A DNA stretch of 64,000 bases from Candidatus Enterococcus moelleringii (GTDB lineage Bacteria > Bacillota > Bacilli > Lactobacillales > Enterococcaceae): positions 1 to 64,000 of the forward strand of contig NZ_JAFREM010000028.1 of assembly GCF_017377575.1 (NCBI RefSeq). The letters run 5' to 3'. This document shows, one piece after another, positions 34,622-44,221 of the stretch (positions within the stretch are counted from its first letter, which is position 1; the number at the start of each line of letters is the position of its first letter). The notes under the pieces were generated by a model. It saw only the letters and a list, made by a program, of their open reading frames with translations. It made no database searches and was not told where the DNA came from. Both the position numbers and the translations under genes were made by a program.

Positions 34622-35116
34622 GTGGAAAAGCTAACACGGGAGATTCGAGAACTCAGCCAAACGAACGCCGAATTGGCCTCTTTAAGCGAGTTTTTAACGA
34701 GTCAAAAACAATTAATGAATAAAAAAGCCGCGCAGATTTTTATCTTAGATTTGCGGGATTATGTAGAAGCTATAGAAGTGGTTACACAATTAGTACCGAC
34801 AGTGGATGTCGAGGAGCGCGAAACGAGAAAAATCAACAGCCTGCTAACCAAGGAATATGAACTGATCAAATTAATTCAGCGGGATTTTAACCGCTTGCTG
34901 AAGGCTCAAGGAGAAGAGGTTCAACTATTTGATCGGAATGCCGAACAAATCAGAGCACTGGTTCAACGACTGGATGATCTGCATATTTTGAATCAATTCC
35001 TTTTACACGACAATTTGGTCTTTCAAGGAATGATCAATACGAAAGAAACATCAGGTAATGTCCGGGTAGGAACTAAGAAGAAAAACTTTTGGCAGAAGCT
35101 GTTGCGCAGAAAGTAA
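34622..35116 (+). CDS. Unknown helical cytoplasmic protein
   Basis: The protein has 164 residues, starting at GTG 34622 after AGAGGGACGG. It is mostly helical (LTREIRELSQTNAELASLSE, LLTKEYELIKLIQRDFNRLL) with a basic end (TKKKNFWQKLLRRK). There is no signal peptide or membrane helix. I recognise no family. It stands 37 bp before the aspartate racemase gene and may share its transcript. Confidence 0.65.
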   Translation: MEKLTREIRELSQTNAELASLSEFLTSQKQLMNKKAAQIFILDLRDYVEAIEVVTQLVPTVDVEERETRKINSLLTKEYELIKLIQRDFNRLLKAQGEEVQLFDRNAEQIRALVQRLDDLHILNQFLLHDNLVFQGMINTKETSGNVRVGTKKKNFWQKLLRRK

Positions 35117-35152
35117 AGTACAGGTGTGATGAATTAACACGGGGAGACAAAC

Positions 35153-35845
35153 ATGAAAACAATCGGGTTGTTAGGTGGTATGAGCTGGGAAAGTACAGTC
35201 ACCTATTATACGTTAATCAATCAAGGGATTCATCGCAAGCTGGGTGGCTTGCATTCAGCTAAGATTCTATTAGCCAGTGTCGAGTTTCAGGAAATTGAAA
35301 CCTGTCAGGCCCTAGGAGATTGGGAAAAAAGCGGTGATATTTTAGCTGATTATGCCAAAGGCTTAGAAGCTGCTGGAGCCGATTTTCTATTGATTTGTAC
35401 CAATACGATGCACAAGGTAGCACCGCAAATTCAGGCGCAGCTGGGGATTCCGATTTTGCACATTGCCGATGCGACGATTGAGCGGCTGCAGCAAGAAGGC
35501 ATCACCAAGGTTGGTCTGTTAGGGACTAAGTACACCATGACCCAGGATTTCTATAAGGAACGGATTATTGAACAAGGCATTGACGTCTTGATTCCGAATG
35601 AAAAAGACGTAGAAATAGTAAACAAGATTATTTTTGATGAGCTGTGCTTGGGAGAAATCAAGGAAGCTTCAAAAGAGCAGTATAAAGCAATTATTGCAAA
35701 ATTGCAGGCGGCGGGTGCACAAGGGATTATTCTCGGCTGTACCGAGATTGGCCTATTGATTCAGCAGGAAGATGTAAAATTGCCATTATTTGATACCACG
35801 GAGATTCATTCTGCGGTAGCGGTGGAAAAGGCTTTAAACGAATAA
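35153..35845 (+). CDS. Aspartate racemase family protein
   Basis: The protein has 230 residues, typical for the Asp/Glu racemase superfamily. The two catalytic cysteines are in LLICTNTMHKV (about residue 83) and GIILGCTEIGLL (about 195), and the N-terminus is KTIGLLGGMSWESTVTYY. It interconverts L- and D-aspartate or a related acid. RacD-type enzymes supply D-Asp for the cross-bridge in some enterococci (D-iso-Asx). That role is possible here but not shown. Confidence 0.88.
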   Translation: MKTIGLLGGMSWESTVTYYTLINQGIHRKLGGLHSAKILLASVEFQEIETCQALGDWEKSGDILADYAKGLEAAGADFLLICTNTMHKVAPQIQAQLGIPILHIADATIERLQQEGITKVGLLGTKYTMTQDFYKERIIEQGIDVLIPNEKDVEIVNKIIFDELCLGEIKEASKEQYKAIIAKLQAAGAQGIILGCTEIGLLIQQEDVKLPLFDTTEIHSAVAVEKALNE

Positions 35846-35847
35846 AA

Positions 35848-35892
35848 GAGGAAAAACCTATGCTTTTTAAGCAGCGGTTTTTCCTCTTTTTT
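35848..35892. terminator. Bidirectional terminator between racemase and fni
   Basis: GAGGAAAAACC and GGTTTTTCCTC form an 11-bp stem with T-runs on both strands. It can serve the racemase gene and the converging mevalonate operon, which ends at 36026. Confidence 0.85.
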
Positions 35893-36025
35893 GCTCTTTT
35901 GTTGTCCGGCTTCCCAAACTAACTTTGTCGACAATAAGCGAAAATATGGAGAAACTTGAGGAGCAGTTTATCCATATTTTAGTCTTATTGCTCCAAAGCT
36001 GGGCGAGTTTGCGAAGCCTTTCTTA

Positions 36026-37069
36026 TTATCGAGTGGCCAATTTTCTTAGGTCAATGCCTCGCAGCTCTGCCCAATCTTTTGGTGCACCAGTGATGATCAG
36101 CTGGTTTTTCTGCACATCTTTGGTAGTGGCTTTGCCGGTTAGGGCATACAGCGTACGCAGCTGCGCTTTCCAGTCTTCCACCATTTCAATGGTAGCATCG
36201 ACACCGTCAGACATTACAGCGTTTAGGATCGTCCCAGAGATGCCTACCGCGTTAGCTCCTAAGCTGACTGCTTTGAAGATATCAAAGGCATCTCGGACAC
36301 CACCAGATGCTAATAAAGTCACATCATCCACAAAAGGCTGTGCCTCTAGTAAAGAAATCACGGTTGATTGACCCCAGTCATTCAAATAAAACAGTTCATG
36401 GCGTTTCCGCCGAGAATTTTCAATTTGAGTAAAGCTGGTACCGCCGCGACCAGAAACATCCACAGCTTGGACACCTAAGTCCAACAGCTTTTGAATCGTT
36501 TCGTGAGCCATGCCGAAGCCGACTTCCTTTACGATGACCGGCACATCCACCGCTTGAATCGTTTCACGAATATTGTCTTCCCATAGTTCAAAGTCATGTT
36601 CACCCTCAGGCATTACCAGCTCCTGGGGAACATTGATATGAATTTGAAAAGCATCAGCTTGCAGCAAATCGATCATCTTCTGAGCATCCTCTGCCGAACG
36701 ACCGGCGCCCATATTAGCCAGCACTAGGCCATCAGGGTTTTCTTCTCGGACAATCGTATATGAATCCGCCACGGAAGGATCTTTCAAAGCCGCTGAAACT
36801 GAGCCGGTCGCCATCATTAAGCCGGTTGCCTTGGCAACCATCGCCAGCTGCTGATTAAAGACTTTGGTTTTTTCACTGCCGCCAGTCATGGCGTTAATGT
36901 AAAAGGGCACTTCCAGTTCAAGGCCTAAAACCGAAGTCGACAAATCAATCTGGTCATCGGAAATCGAAACTAGCGATTGATGAACAAAGGAGACAGAGTC
37001 AAAGTCATTTTCTTTTGGCTTATGCTGCTGGGCCTTAGCCAGCAACAGGTGTTCATCTTTGCGATTCAT
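36026..37069 (-). CDS. fni: Type 2 isopentenyl-diphosphate isomerase
   Basis: The protein has 347 residues. It is the FMN- and NADPH-dependent enzyme that interconverts IPP and DMAPP. It has YINAMTGGSEKTKVFNQQLA, VDVSGRGGTSFTQIE and LASGGVRDAFDIFKAV, typical of the family. It is the last gene of the minus-strand mevalonate operon, and its start overlaps the end of mvaK2. Confidence 0.96.
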   Translation of the reverse strand: MNRKDEHLLLAKAQQHKPKENDFDSVSFVHQSLVSISDDQIDLSTSVLGLELEVPFYINAMTGGSEKTKVFNQQLAMVAKATGLMMATGSVSAALKDPSVADSYTIVREENPDGLVLANMGAGRSAEDAQKMIDLLQADAFQIHINVPQELVMPEGEHDFELWEDNIRETIQAVDVPVIVKEVGFGMAHETIQKLLDLGVQAVDVSGRGGTSFTQIENSRRKRHELFYLNDWGQSTVISLLEAQPFVDDVTLLASGGVRDAFDIFKAVSLGANAVGISGTILNAVMSDGVDATIEMVEDWKAQLRTLYALTGKATTKDVQKNQLIITGAPKDWAELRGIDLRKLATR

Positions 37070-38151
37070 TAGTTAGTTTCCTCCGTAAAATGGTAGACAT
37101 GCAGTGGTAGTGGGGTGATTCCCGCTTTTTCCCACGAACTCATCAAAGGTAAAATCCCTGCGCGTTTGTCAACGATCACAATGCCGCAATCGCCGCCGCC
37201 AGCGCCAGAAGATTTCGCGGCCCCTTCATATTTTTCAGCTAGGTCATTTAAGACCTTCAGCTGTTGCGTTTCAATCGATACGTTACTGAAAGTCGTTAGT
37301 TGATTTAATAGCCCACGATTTTTGCGAATCATGGCTTGAATTTCAGCTATGTCTTCGTGCTTGAAGCCTTCGATCATTTGATCGACACAAGCTTTGCTGT
37401 CAGCCAAGAATTTTTCGTAGGCTGCCGCTTTTTCTTCTCGTGACTGATGGACTTGGTCCACCAAATCAGAAGTCGAAGCCGGGCTGCCGGTCCAACCGAT
37501 CAATAGACGCAAATCATCCGGTGCCTTCAATGGTTCAATCCGCAGACTAGGCCATTCGCTTTCAATAATCGTAGACAAGTTTTCCTGCTCCAATTTTTCC
37601 AGCAGCCAGTCATGGTCAAAGGTAGAAAAGGCAATCCAACCGCCATAACAGCTGGCTGCGATATCGCCACAAGAGCCGTTGCCTTGAACATTCAAGTGAG
37701 CTAATGTAGCTAATTTGAATAGTTCCAGCTGAGACAGCTGCAAATCGTAAAAAGCATTCAAGGCCTTCACAGTGGCTACCGTTACCGCACCGCTGGAACC
37801 TAGGCCGTATTTACGACCGTTAGAATTATCCAATTCACTGGTGACCTTCAAATTAAAGAAAGCCAGCTTCTTGCCTTTTTCCTGGGCATAGCGTTCGGTG
37901 AAATGGATCGCTGCCAGGATGTAATGGAAAGGATTATCCCGAATATTTAACACCAATTCGTTGTTCTGACGCGTCCAACGAACCGGCATATCACTGTATT
38001 GAGCCGATTGGATACTGCCGCTTTTTTTGGCAGCCTCAATCGAGACGTTAATAAACTGATCAATCGCTACGATAACAGCTGGGTGACCAGCTTCGACTAC
38101 GGCATATTCGCCAGCAATATATAATTTACCAGGAGCTGAAACTTCAATCAT
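37069..38151 (-). CDS. mvaK2: Phosphomevalonate kinase
   Basis: The protein has 360 residues of the GHMP kinase family. It phosphorylates 5-phosphomevalonate. Motifs are APGKLYIAGEYAVVEAGHPA, KYGLGSSGAVTVATVKALN and KSSGAGGGDCGI. Its start overlaps the mvaD stop by four bases (ATGA), and its stop overlaps the fni start. Confidence 0.96.
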   Translation of the reverse strand: MIEVSAPGKLYIAGEYAVVEAGHPAVIVAIDQFINVSIEAAKKSGSIQSAQYSDMPVRWTRQNNELVLNIRDNPFHYILAAIHFTERYAQEKGKKLAFFNLKVTSELDNSNGRKYGLGSSGAVTVATVKALNAFYDLQLSQLELFKLATLAHLNVQGNGSCGDIAASCYGGWIAFSTFDHDWLLEKLEQENLSTIIESEWPSLRIEPLKAPDDLRLLIGWTGSPASTSDLVDQVHQSREEKAAAYEKFLADSKACVDQMIEGFKHEDIAEIQAMIRKNRGLLNQLTTFSNVSIETQQLKVLNDLAEKYEGAAKSSGAGGGDCGIVIVDKRAGILPLMSSWEKAGITPLPLHVYHFTEETN

Positions 38152-39140
38152 GCTTCTACTTCCTTCGTCTGTATTTTGATCCCAGGCCCGGCATGGGCGG
38201 TGATCAATTGGTCTGCTGCAAAATGTTCCGTTAATTTAGCAACTAAAGCTGCTTCATTTTTTCGTTCTACCAGAATTTTAACGTTAGGACCGGCATCCAT
38301 GGTGAAGTAGCAGGCCAAACCTTCATTGCGGAATTGCCGCACGAGATTCATCACTCGCATACTTTCCGCAGACCAGTAAGTAAATGGAGGAACGGCTGCT
38401 AACGTCGTGCCGTGCATTTTCAGTGCACTGGCTTCGGTAACTTCTCCTAGGGCTTGAAAATCCTTCCCTTGGATGGCTGCTCGCGCTTTTTCCAAATCTT
38501 GTGGCACGGTAGCTAACCAGCCATCGTAAAAGGCAGAAGTCTCAACCGTGCGCTGCATACCGTCGCGGCTGGAAACATCTTTTTGATGGTCATTAACGAC
38601 TACGAATACCATACTTAAATCTGCTTCGAAATCGTCTGAAGCAATTGGAACCGCATAAGAGGTCTCATCAGAATTGCCTTTTTGCCATTCTGCAAACCCG
38701 CCATAAACGCTGCGGCTAGCAGAACCAGATCCACGACGGGCCAAGCGGGATAATTCCCGCTCATCCAAAGACAAGCCTAAAGCGGCACTGGCTGCACCTG
38801 CTAAGGCTGCCAGACCGCTCGCTGAAGAAGCCAGCCCAGCTGCTGTCGGGACGAAATTTTGACTGTCCACTTTGGCAAATAGCTGACTTTGTGCTTTATT
38901 GCGAATTAAATCCAAAAAGCGGCTGACCTTAGCCGTCGCTTTTTGGTCTTGTAATTGCTGATCTAAATAAAACTGATCCTCGGTGTATTCCGAGGAAAAG
39001 GTAACGGATGTTTCGGTGTAGAAAGCATCCAGTGTTAATGACAAACTATTATTCATTGGCAGGATCAGCTCTTGATCAGCCTTCCCCCAATATTTAATCA
39101 ACGCGATGTTGGTGTACGCTCGCGCGTGACCTTTATACAT
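38148..39140 (-). CDS. mvaD: Diphosphomevalonate decarboxylase
   Basis: The protein has 330 residues. It converts diphosphomevalonate to IPP. Signatures are ARAYTNIALIKYWGKADQEL, GLASSASGLAALAGAASAAL and TMDAGPNVKILVE. AGGGG lies 9 nt before ATG 39140. An ATG two codons earlier (39146) has poor spacing. It overlaps the mvk gene by a few bases, so the operon is tightly coupled. Confidence 0.96.
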   Translation of the reverse strand: MYKGHARAYTNIALIKYWGKADQELILPMNNSLSLTLDAFYTETSVTFSSEYTEDQFYLDQQLQDQKATAKVSRFLDLIRNKAQSQLFAKVDSQNFVPTAAGLASSASGLAALAGAASAALGLSLDERELSRLARRGSGSASRSVYGGFAEWQKGNSDETSYAVPIASDDFEADLSMVFVVVNDHQKDVSSRDGMQRTVETSAFYDGWLATVPQDLEKARAAIQGKDFQALGEVTEASALKMHGTTLAAVPPFTYWSAESMRVMNLVRQFRNEGLACYFTMDAGPNVKILVERKNEAALVAKLTEHFAADQLITAHAGPGIKIQTKEVEA

Positions 39141-40077
39141 GTGCATATACCCCTAACCCTTCGATCCACGTATCTCGTGCACCAGCATCCAGTAAAATCT
39201 GCTGCAGGCGACGTCCGCGTTCTTCATTTTCTGCTAATGCAATCATACACCCGCCACGACCGCCGCCAGTCAACTTCGCACCCAACGCGTGATTGGCTAT
39301 GGCAGTTTCAATTAAATGGTCCAAGGCATAATTGCTGGTTCCCAACGCTTGTAAATGTATCTGTGCCCGGTTCATACATGCACCCAGCACGTCCGGTTGA
39401 TTCAATGAAATAGCCTGCTGCGCCTGTTTGGTTAATTGACCTAGTTGACGAATGCGTCCGCCAGTTTCCAAACGACTTGTCTCCATTAAAGTGGCCACAT
39501 CTTTTACGGCTTTACGGGTTTGTCCCTTGTGCCCAGTATCAGCCACTACCAAGAAGGCGTCCATGTTTAATTGGAACGGCTGAAAATCCAGGCCTTTTTG
39601 ATAAAGCAGCGGTTCGGTTCCGCTAATCGTTGCAGCATCAATACCGCTAGGATTGCCATGAGCCACTTTTTCGGCTTGGTTGACAAATAATAAAATATCT
39701 TCCTGATTTGACGGCAACTCCAGCCAGTCAAAAAAGGCGCGTGTAATCGATACAGCAACGGCTGCACTGGAACCCATCCCTCGTTCAGCAGGAACTGTAC
39801 TTTCAATTGTTACGTAAAATGGCTTCGAAATGGCAAATTGACGAATCAGCTGCCACAGCAAAACAGTCACATTTTTCATCGAGTGAGGAGCTTTGGCTAA
39901 TGGACCATGATAGAAGCTTGATTCAATCCATGATTCATTTCCATGATGAAAGTGGACGGTAGTAGTAATACCAGTACCGGAAAAAGGAAAAGCGATGGCC
40001 GGTTCTCCGTAGACTACGGCATGTTCTCCCATTAAGATGATCTTTCCGCTGGCATGTCCTTGACCAATGGTTTTCAT
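39133..40077 (-). CDS. mvk: Mevalonate kinase
   Basis: The protein has 314 residues of the GHMP kinase family, first enzyme of the kinase part of the mevalonate pathway. It has GKIILMGEHAVVYGEPAIAF, ERGMGSSAAVAVSITRAFFD and AKLTGGGRGGCMIAL. AAAGGAG precedes ATG 40077. It is the first gene of the four-gene minus-strand operon; upstream mvaE/mvaS are not in the window. Confidence 0.96.
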   Translation of the reverse strand: MKTIGQGHASGKIILMGEHAVVYGEPAIAFPFSGTGITTTVHFHHGNESWIESSFYHGPLAKAPHSMKNVTVLLWQLIRQFAISKPFYVTIESTVPAERGMGSSAAVAVSITRAFFDWLELPSNQEDILLFVNQAEKVAHGNPSGIDAATISGTEPLLYQKGLDFQPFQLNMDAFLVVADTGHKGQTRKAVKDVATLMETSRLETGGRIRQLGQLTKQAQQAISLNQPDVLGACMNRAQIHLQALGTSNYALDHLIETAIANHALGAKLTGGGRGGCMIALAENEERGRRLQQILLDAGARDTWIEGLGVYAHV

Positions 40078-40249
40078 TCAAAAAACTCCTTTTTTACCCT
40101 AAAAAAGATTTTTCTTCTGTATTCAATCTCTTCTATTTTACTCAGAGTAAACAAACAAGTAAATGAATCCGTCGAAAAGTTTTATAAATTGAACTATTTT
40201 TTAAACATTCATTGACAAGCACTGTAATGTGTGATTAAAGCTTTTTTTG

Positions 40250-40278
40250 TTGACGACACCAGATATTGGGGGTATATT
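40250..40278 (+). promoter_or_regulatory. Promoter of the deoxynucleoside kinase gene
   Basis: TTGACG and TATATT are spaced by 17 bp, about 50 bp before the start codon. Confidence 0.75.
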
Positions 40279-40330
40279 AGTAAATGTTGAAAAAAAGCAC
40301 CACATTTTGTATGAAGTGAGTTGGAGGTAA

Positions 40331-40987
40331 ATGAGCGTGATTGTATTAGCAGGTACTATTGGAGCCGGAAAATCCAGTTTGACTGCGATGTTATCAGAAC
40401 ATCTAGGCAGCCAAGCTTTTTATGAATCAATTGAAGACAACGAGGTATTGCCATTATTCTATGCAAATCCTGAGCAGTATGCCTTTTTGCTGCAAATTTA
40501 TTTTTTGAACAAACGTTTTGAAAGTATTAAAAAAGCGATGCAGGATGACAACAACGTGTTAGATCGTTCCATCTATGAGGATTCATTACTGTTTCATTTG
40601 AATGCTGATTTAGGTCGAGCAACTGACACAGAAGTGAAGGTTTACGATGAGTTGTTAGACAATATGATGGAAGAATTGCCTTATGCCGCCCATAAGAAAC
40701 ATCCGGATTTGTTGGTCCACATCAAAGTTTCCTTTGAAACCATGCTGGATCGGATCGAAAAACGCGGCCGTGAATATGAACAGCTAAGCTTTGATCCTAG
40801 TCTGTATGACTACTATAAAGAATTGAACTATCGCTACGACCAATGGTATGAAGACTATAATGAAAGTCCTAAAATCCAAATCGATGGCGACAAGCTGAAC
40901 TTTGTGGAAGACGCCGAAGCACGGGACATCGTGCTGCAATTGATTGATGAAAAAATTGCTGAAGTCCAAGAAATTTCAGTCATCTAG
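40331..40987 (+). CDS. Deoxynucleoside kinase
   Basis: The protein has 218 residues. It phosphorylates deoxynucleosides for salvage (deoxyadenosine/deoxyguanosine kinase type). The P-loop is LAGTIGAGKSSLT, and the DRSIYEDSLLF segment carries the family's DRS motif. It has the length of the Dgk/Dak group. ATG 40331 is close to GGAGG (3 nt); GTG 40337 has better spacing (9 nt) and may be the real start, which removes only two residues. Exact base specificity cannot be read from sequence. Confidence 0.92.
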   Translation: MSVIVLAGTIGAGKSSLTAMLSEHLGSQAFYESIEDNEVLPLFYANPEQYAFLLQIYFLNKRFESIKKAMQDDNNVLDRSIYEDSLLFHLNADLGRATDTEVKVYDELLDNMMEELPYAAHKKHPDLLVHIKVSFETMLDRIEKRGREYEQLSFDPSLYDYYKELNYRYDQWYEDYNESPKIQIDGDKLNFVEDAEARDIVLQLIDEKIAEVQEISVI

Positions 40988-41000
40988 TATAATAGAAGAA

Positions 41001-41048
41001 AACGCTCAAAAGGTCCGGTTGTTGGCTGGATCTTTTGGGCGTTTTTTT
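41001..41048 (+). terminator. Terminator after the deoxynucleoside kinase gene
   Basis: AACGCTCAAAAGGTCCGG and CTGGATCTTTTGGGCGTT form a long stem, followed by TTTTTTTG. Confidence 0.9.
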
Positions 41049-41156
41049 GTTTAGACAGTTTAATCTAAACCAAGCTGAGAATTGATTTCTTCAGCTTTTT
41101 TTGTGCATTCTCTTTTCTACTCATTTATAATAGAAGAGATGAGGAGGCGAAAAAGC

Positions 41157-42062
41157 ATGGAAACGCGAAAAACATTCAACCAAGGGCTGTGTACTTGGAT
41201 CAATATTGATTCTAAAGATCCAGAAGAAATTGCCCGCTTAAAAGAGACGTATCATATTAGCGATGAAATGCTGACGTATTCTCTGGATAAAAATGAACGT
41301 GCCCGAGTGGAATATGACCCGCTGGATCAGGCGTTACTGGTCATTTACAATGTGGCTCATTTAGAAAAGACCGATAATCATTACGAAACCAGTCCAATGG
41401 CCTTTATTATGAAGGACCATCATGTTTTTTCCTTTATCTCTGAAAAGACCGAATATGTCGTGGAGCTGATGAACAATGTGTTGAAGCGCGATCCTCAGCA
41501 GAGCACGGCTAGTTTGCTTTTCCATACGCTATTTTTGATTTCCGACTACTATTTCCCCAATATCGAGGAAGTAAACAGTCAGCGAATTCGTTTAAATAAA
41601 AAACTGCGGGAAAAAACCACCAATAAAAATTTACTGGAGCTTTCCGATTTGGAGATCGGTTTGGTTTATTTGGTGACCGCTACGAAGCAAAATGTCGTTT
41701 TGCTGGAGCAGATCAAAGCCCAAGGATTGTTTTCGAGTTTCACCGATAAGGAAAAAGAAGAACTGGATGATGCCTTGATTGAGGCCAAGCAAGCGGTAGA
41801 AATGACCAAGCTGGCTAGTGAAATTTTGGATCAGCTTTCTGGTACCTACAACAACTTATTGAACAATAACCTGAACGATACTATGAAAATTTTGACGATT
41901 TGGTCCTTATTGTTGACGATTCCAACGATTGTGACCGGCTTCTTTGGCATGAACATGCCCCTGCCCTTGGAACACTCCGAGGCGGGATGGATCATCTCGC
42001 TGTTAATCAGTTTGGGACTTTCTGTCTGGCTGATTGTCGTTTTGTGGCGGAGAATACGGTAA
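41157..42062 (+). CDS. corA: CorA-family divalent cation transporter
   Basis: The protein has 301 residues. ATG 41157 follows GATGAGGAGG. The N-terminal ~235 residues are the cytoplasmic funnel domain, followed by two C-terminal membrane helices. The signature GFFGMNMPLPLE (GMN motif) lies between them. CorA channels carry Mg, and some relatives carry Co, Ni or Zn. The stop is 13 bp before the start of the MscS-like gene, so the two are probably cotranscribed. Confidence 0.92.
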   Translation: METRKTFNQGLCTWINIDSKDPEEIARLKETYHISDEMLTYSLDKNERARVEYDPLDQALLVIYNVAHLEKTDNHYETSPMAFIMKDHHVFSFISEKTEYVVELMNNVLKRDPQQSTASLLFHTLFLISDYYFPNIEEVNSQRIRLNKKLREKTTNKNLLELSDLEIGLVYLVTATKQNVVLLEQIKAQGLFSSFTDKEKEELDDALIEAKQAVEMTKLASEILDQLSGTYNNLLNNNLNDTMKILTIWSLLLTIPTIVTGFFGMNMPLPLEHSEAGWIISLLISLGLSVWLIVVLWRRIR

Positions 42063-42075
42063 GGAGGCTTTAGTG

Positions 42076-42996
42076 ATGGATCAGTCGCTGAACACTTTTT
42101 TTCAGAATTTAGCTGAGGATATCCAGGGGAATATTAATGATTCGCGGGATCTTACCGGGAAAGTGGTTTTGTCGGTGGGATTAGTCCTGCTGCTGATTCT
42201 TTCGGAGCGATTGGTTCGCTTTGTGGTCAGACATCTGGTAGATAATTTGAAAGCCATAAATGTTCTAACCAGCGTCAGTGCCTATTTTTTGCGGATTGCT
42301 TCAGCGTTGTTACTGGTGCGCATTTGGGTAAATGCCCTGGATTTCTTGCTAGTAATTCTGCTGGTGATCGGCGGCTTCGCATTACTCTCGCTGAAAGGCT
42401 TGTTTGCAAATCTAGTCGGCTGGTTCTTGATTATCAACAAGCATCCCTTTAGAGTCTATGATCGAATTGAGATCGATGGGGTAAAAGGGGAAGTCATGAA
42501 GATTCGGCCCTTTTACTTCGTCATGATGGAGTTGAGCAACTGGTTTGATGCCGAATCACCCACGGGACGGACCGTCAGGATTCCCAACAAGCAGGTCTTG
42601 GAAGAACCCTTGTTCAATTACAACGAACTGACGCCCTATATCTGGAAGGAAATTAAGTATCTACTGACGTATCAAAGTGATTGGGAAGCGGCTTTGGAAA
42701 TTATGGAGACGGAAACGAATGCTTATTATCAAGAATTTTTGAGGCAAAATTTCGAAAACGAAACCCAGCGGCAAGCAGCATTTAAAGAATTCGAGTTGTT
42801 TGATGGCGACCCCGATCCAGTGACGATTATGGATGTACAGGATCGCGGCATTGAGGTGAAGATTCGCTATTTGGTCTTTTACAAAGATGGAACGGCTGTC
42901 CAAACGCAGCTCCATCAGAAAATACTGAAAAACTTCCAAGCGAATCCTCAGATTCAACTAGTCGGCAACACAATAGCAATAGAAAAAACCGAGTAG
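42076..42996 (+). CDS. MscS-family mechanosensitive channel
   Basis: The protein has 306 residues. ATG 42076 follows AAGGAGG. Three or four hydrophobic helices lie in residues 25-130. The beta domain has HPFRVYDRIEIDGVKGEVMK and TGRTVRIPNKQVLEEPLFNY, typical of MscS. The pore helix (LLSLKGLFANLVGWFLIINK) is less glycine-rich than E. coli MscS. It releases solutes on osmotic down-shock. It converges on the FUSC-type gene with only 4 bp between the stops. Confidence 0.88.
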   Translation: MDQSLNTFFQNLAEDIQGNINDSRDLTGKVVLSVGLVLLLILSERLVRFVVRHLVDNLKAINVLTSVSAYFLRIASALLLVRIWVNALDFLLVILLVIGGFALLSLKGLFANLVGWFLIINKHPFRVYDRIEIDGVKGEVMKIRPFYFVMMELSNWFDAESPTGRTVRIPNKQVLEEPLFNYNELTPYIWKEIKYLLTYQSDWEAALEIMETETNAYYQEFLRQNFENETQRQAAFKEFELFDGDPDPVTIMDVQDRGIEVKIRYLVFYKDGTAVQTQLHQKILKNFQANPQIQLVGNTIAIEKTE

Positions 42997-43010
42997 GCGG
43001 CTACTCGGTT
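42987..43010. terminator. Bidirectional terminator overlapping both stop codons
   Basis: AACCGAGTAG and CTACTCGGTT form a 10-bp stem with a GCGG loop. The hairpin includes the stop codons of the two converging genes. A T-rich run follows on both strands. Confidence 0.8.
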
Positions 43011-44086
43011 TCTTTGTCAAAAGTTTCGTGTAAATCGAATTTTTGATTGTAAAACTTCAATCCAGTGGTCATAATCCAAGCCGCCGCCAATCCCAGCAAG
43101 CTGCCTAAGACAATTCCTAAGAACCGGTATTGAATCAGTGAATACAAATATTGCTGACGGACCAGCATAGAAAGCATTAAGGACATCGGTGTGGTGAAAA
43201 ACTGGGCAATCGCGTAATTGCGTCGGACGAAAAATTCCACCGTTACAAACAAAGCAGTGATTACTAACAGTGTTTGAAATACGGTAAATGGCAAATTAAG
43301 CAGTCCAGCTGCGATAACTAAACCGACTAATGTGCCGAAAATACGTTGAATATTCCGATGCAGCATCGCTCGCAGGTTGTCGCCTTGCAAAATGGCCGCA
43401 CAAGAAACCACCAGCCAATAAGGATTTTTCAGTTGCAGTCCCATACTCAGATAAACCGCAAAGAACAAGACACAGCTGTAAAACAAGCTGTCGATCAGTA
43501 CTGCTGGATCGTCACTCAGGCGTTCCTTCAAGCTTCTTTTTGGTTCAATTTGTGGTGTGCGCTTATCAAAGAAATGCATTAAAAGGCCAAAGATGATCGC
43601 AAAACAAACGCCAATAAAGAAGTAAAAGCTCATTACCGGAATTCTATGTAGTGGAATCTGAGTACTGGCGCCCATCGCAGAAACCATTACAATAAAAAAG
43701 GCCCCCGGTTTGGCAATCCCATACAAACGGAAGAAAAAGCGGCCGATCAAGCCGACTAACGCGACAAATAAAGGTGCAGTCCAATGCCAATGGGTAGAAA
43801 GCATGCCGACGAAATTTCCGGCCGTCAGAAAAGTACCGATTAAAGTCAAACGAATCAGCAGCTGTTTTAAGGGTAATGGTTGGTAGTACAAAAAGGTGAA
43901 AATTCCTAACGAACCAAAGCTGGCGATGGCAAGCTGGTTAGTGAAGTAGCCGGTGAAGAGCACGCTGAGCATACAAAGCCCGGCACCAATCAGCCGTATG
44001 TAGGAATCTTTTGGTTGGTTATAGCGAATCAATTCGCGGAAAAACGATTGTTCCAAGGAATCACTTCTTTCTATGTATCTATTCAA
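43001..44086 (-). CDS. FUSC-family (aromatic acid exporter-like) membrane protein
   Basis: The protein has 361 residues with about ten hydrophobic segments. They are grouped in two halves around a cytoplasmic stretch (FDKRTPQIEPKRSLKERLSD), as in FUSC/YccS-type proteins. Typical pieces are GDNLRAMLHRNIQRIFGTLV and LVVSCAAIL. Such proteins export aromatic acids or resist toxic compounds in some bacteria; the substrate here is unknown. Confidence 0.8.
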   Translation of the reverse strand: MNRYIERSDSLEQSFFRELIRYNQPKDSYIRLIGAGLCMLSVLFTGYFTNQLAIASFGSLGIFTFLYYQPLPLKQLLIRLTLIGTFLTAGNFVGMLSTHWHWTAPLFVALVGLIGRFFFRLYGIAKPGAFFIVMVSAMGASTQIPLHRIPVMSFYFFIGVCFAIIFGLLMHFFDKRTPQIEPKRSLKERLSDDPAVLIDSLFYSCVLFFAVYLSMGLQLKNPYWLVVSCAAILQGDNLRAMLHRNIQRIFGTLVGLVIAAGLLNLPFTVFQTLLVITALFVTVEFFVRRNYAIAQFFTTPMSLMLSMLVRQQYLYSLIQYRFLGIVLGSLLGLAAAWIMTTGLKFYNQKFDLHETFDKETE

Positions 44087-44184
44087 TTTTGCAGGAACGT
44101 TTTAGATTCTTATTTAGCTTAGCATATAAAAGTAAAGAAAACCAAGCGATATTTTCTGAAAACCAGCATTTTTCCAAAAAACGT

Positions 44185-44213
44185 TTGACTTCTTCAGTAA
44201 TTTTCTGTATACT
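44185..44213 (+). promoter_or_regulatory. Promoter of the infC operon
   Basis: TTGACT and TATACT are separated by 17 bp and precede the leader of infC-rpmI-rplT. Confidence 0.8.
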
Positions 44214-44221
44214 ATAAAAGT

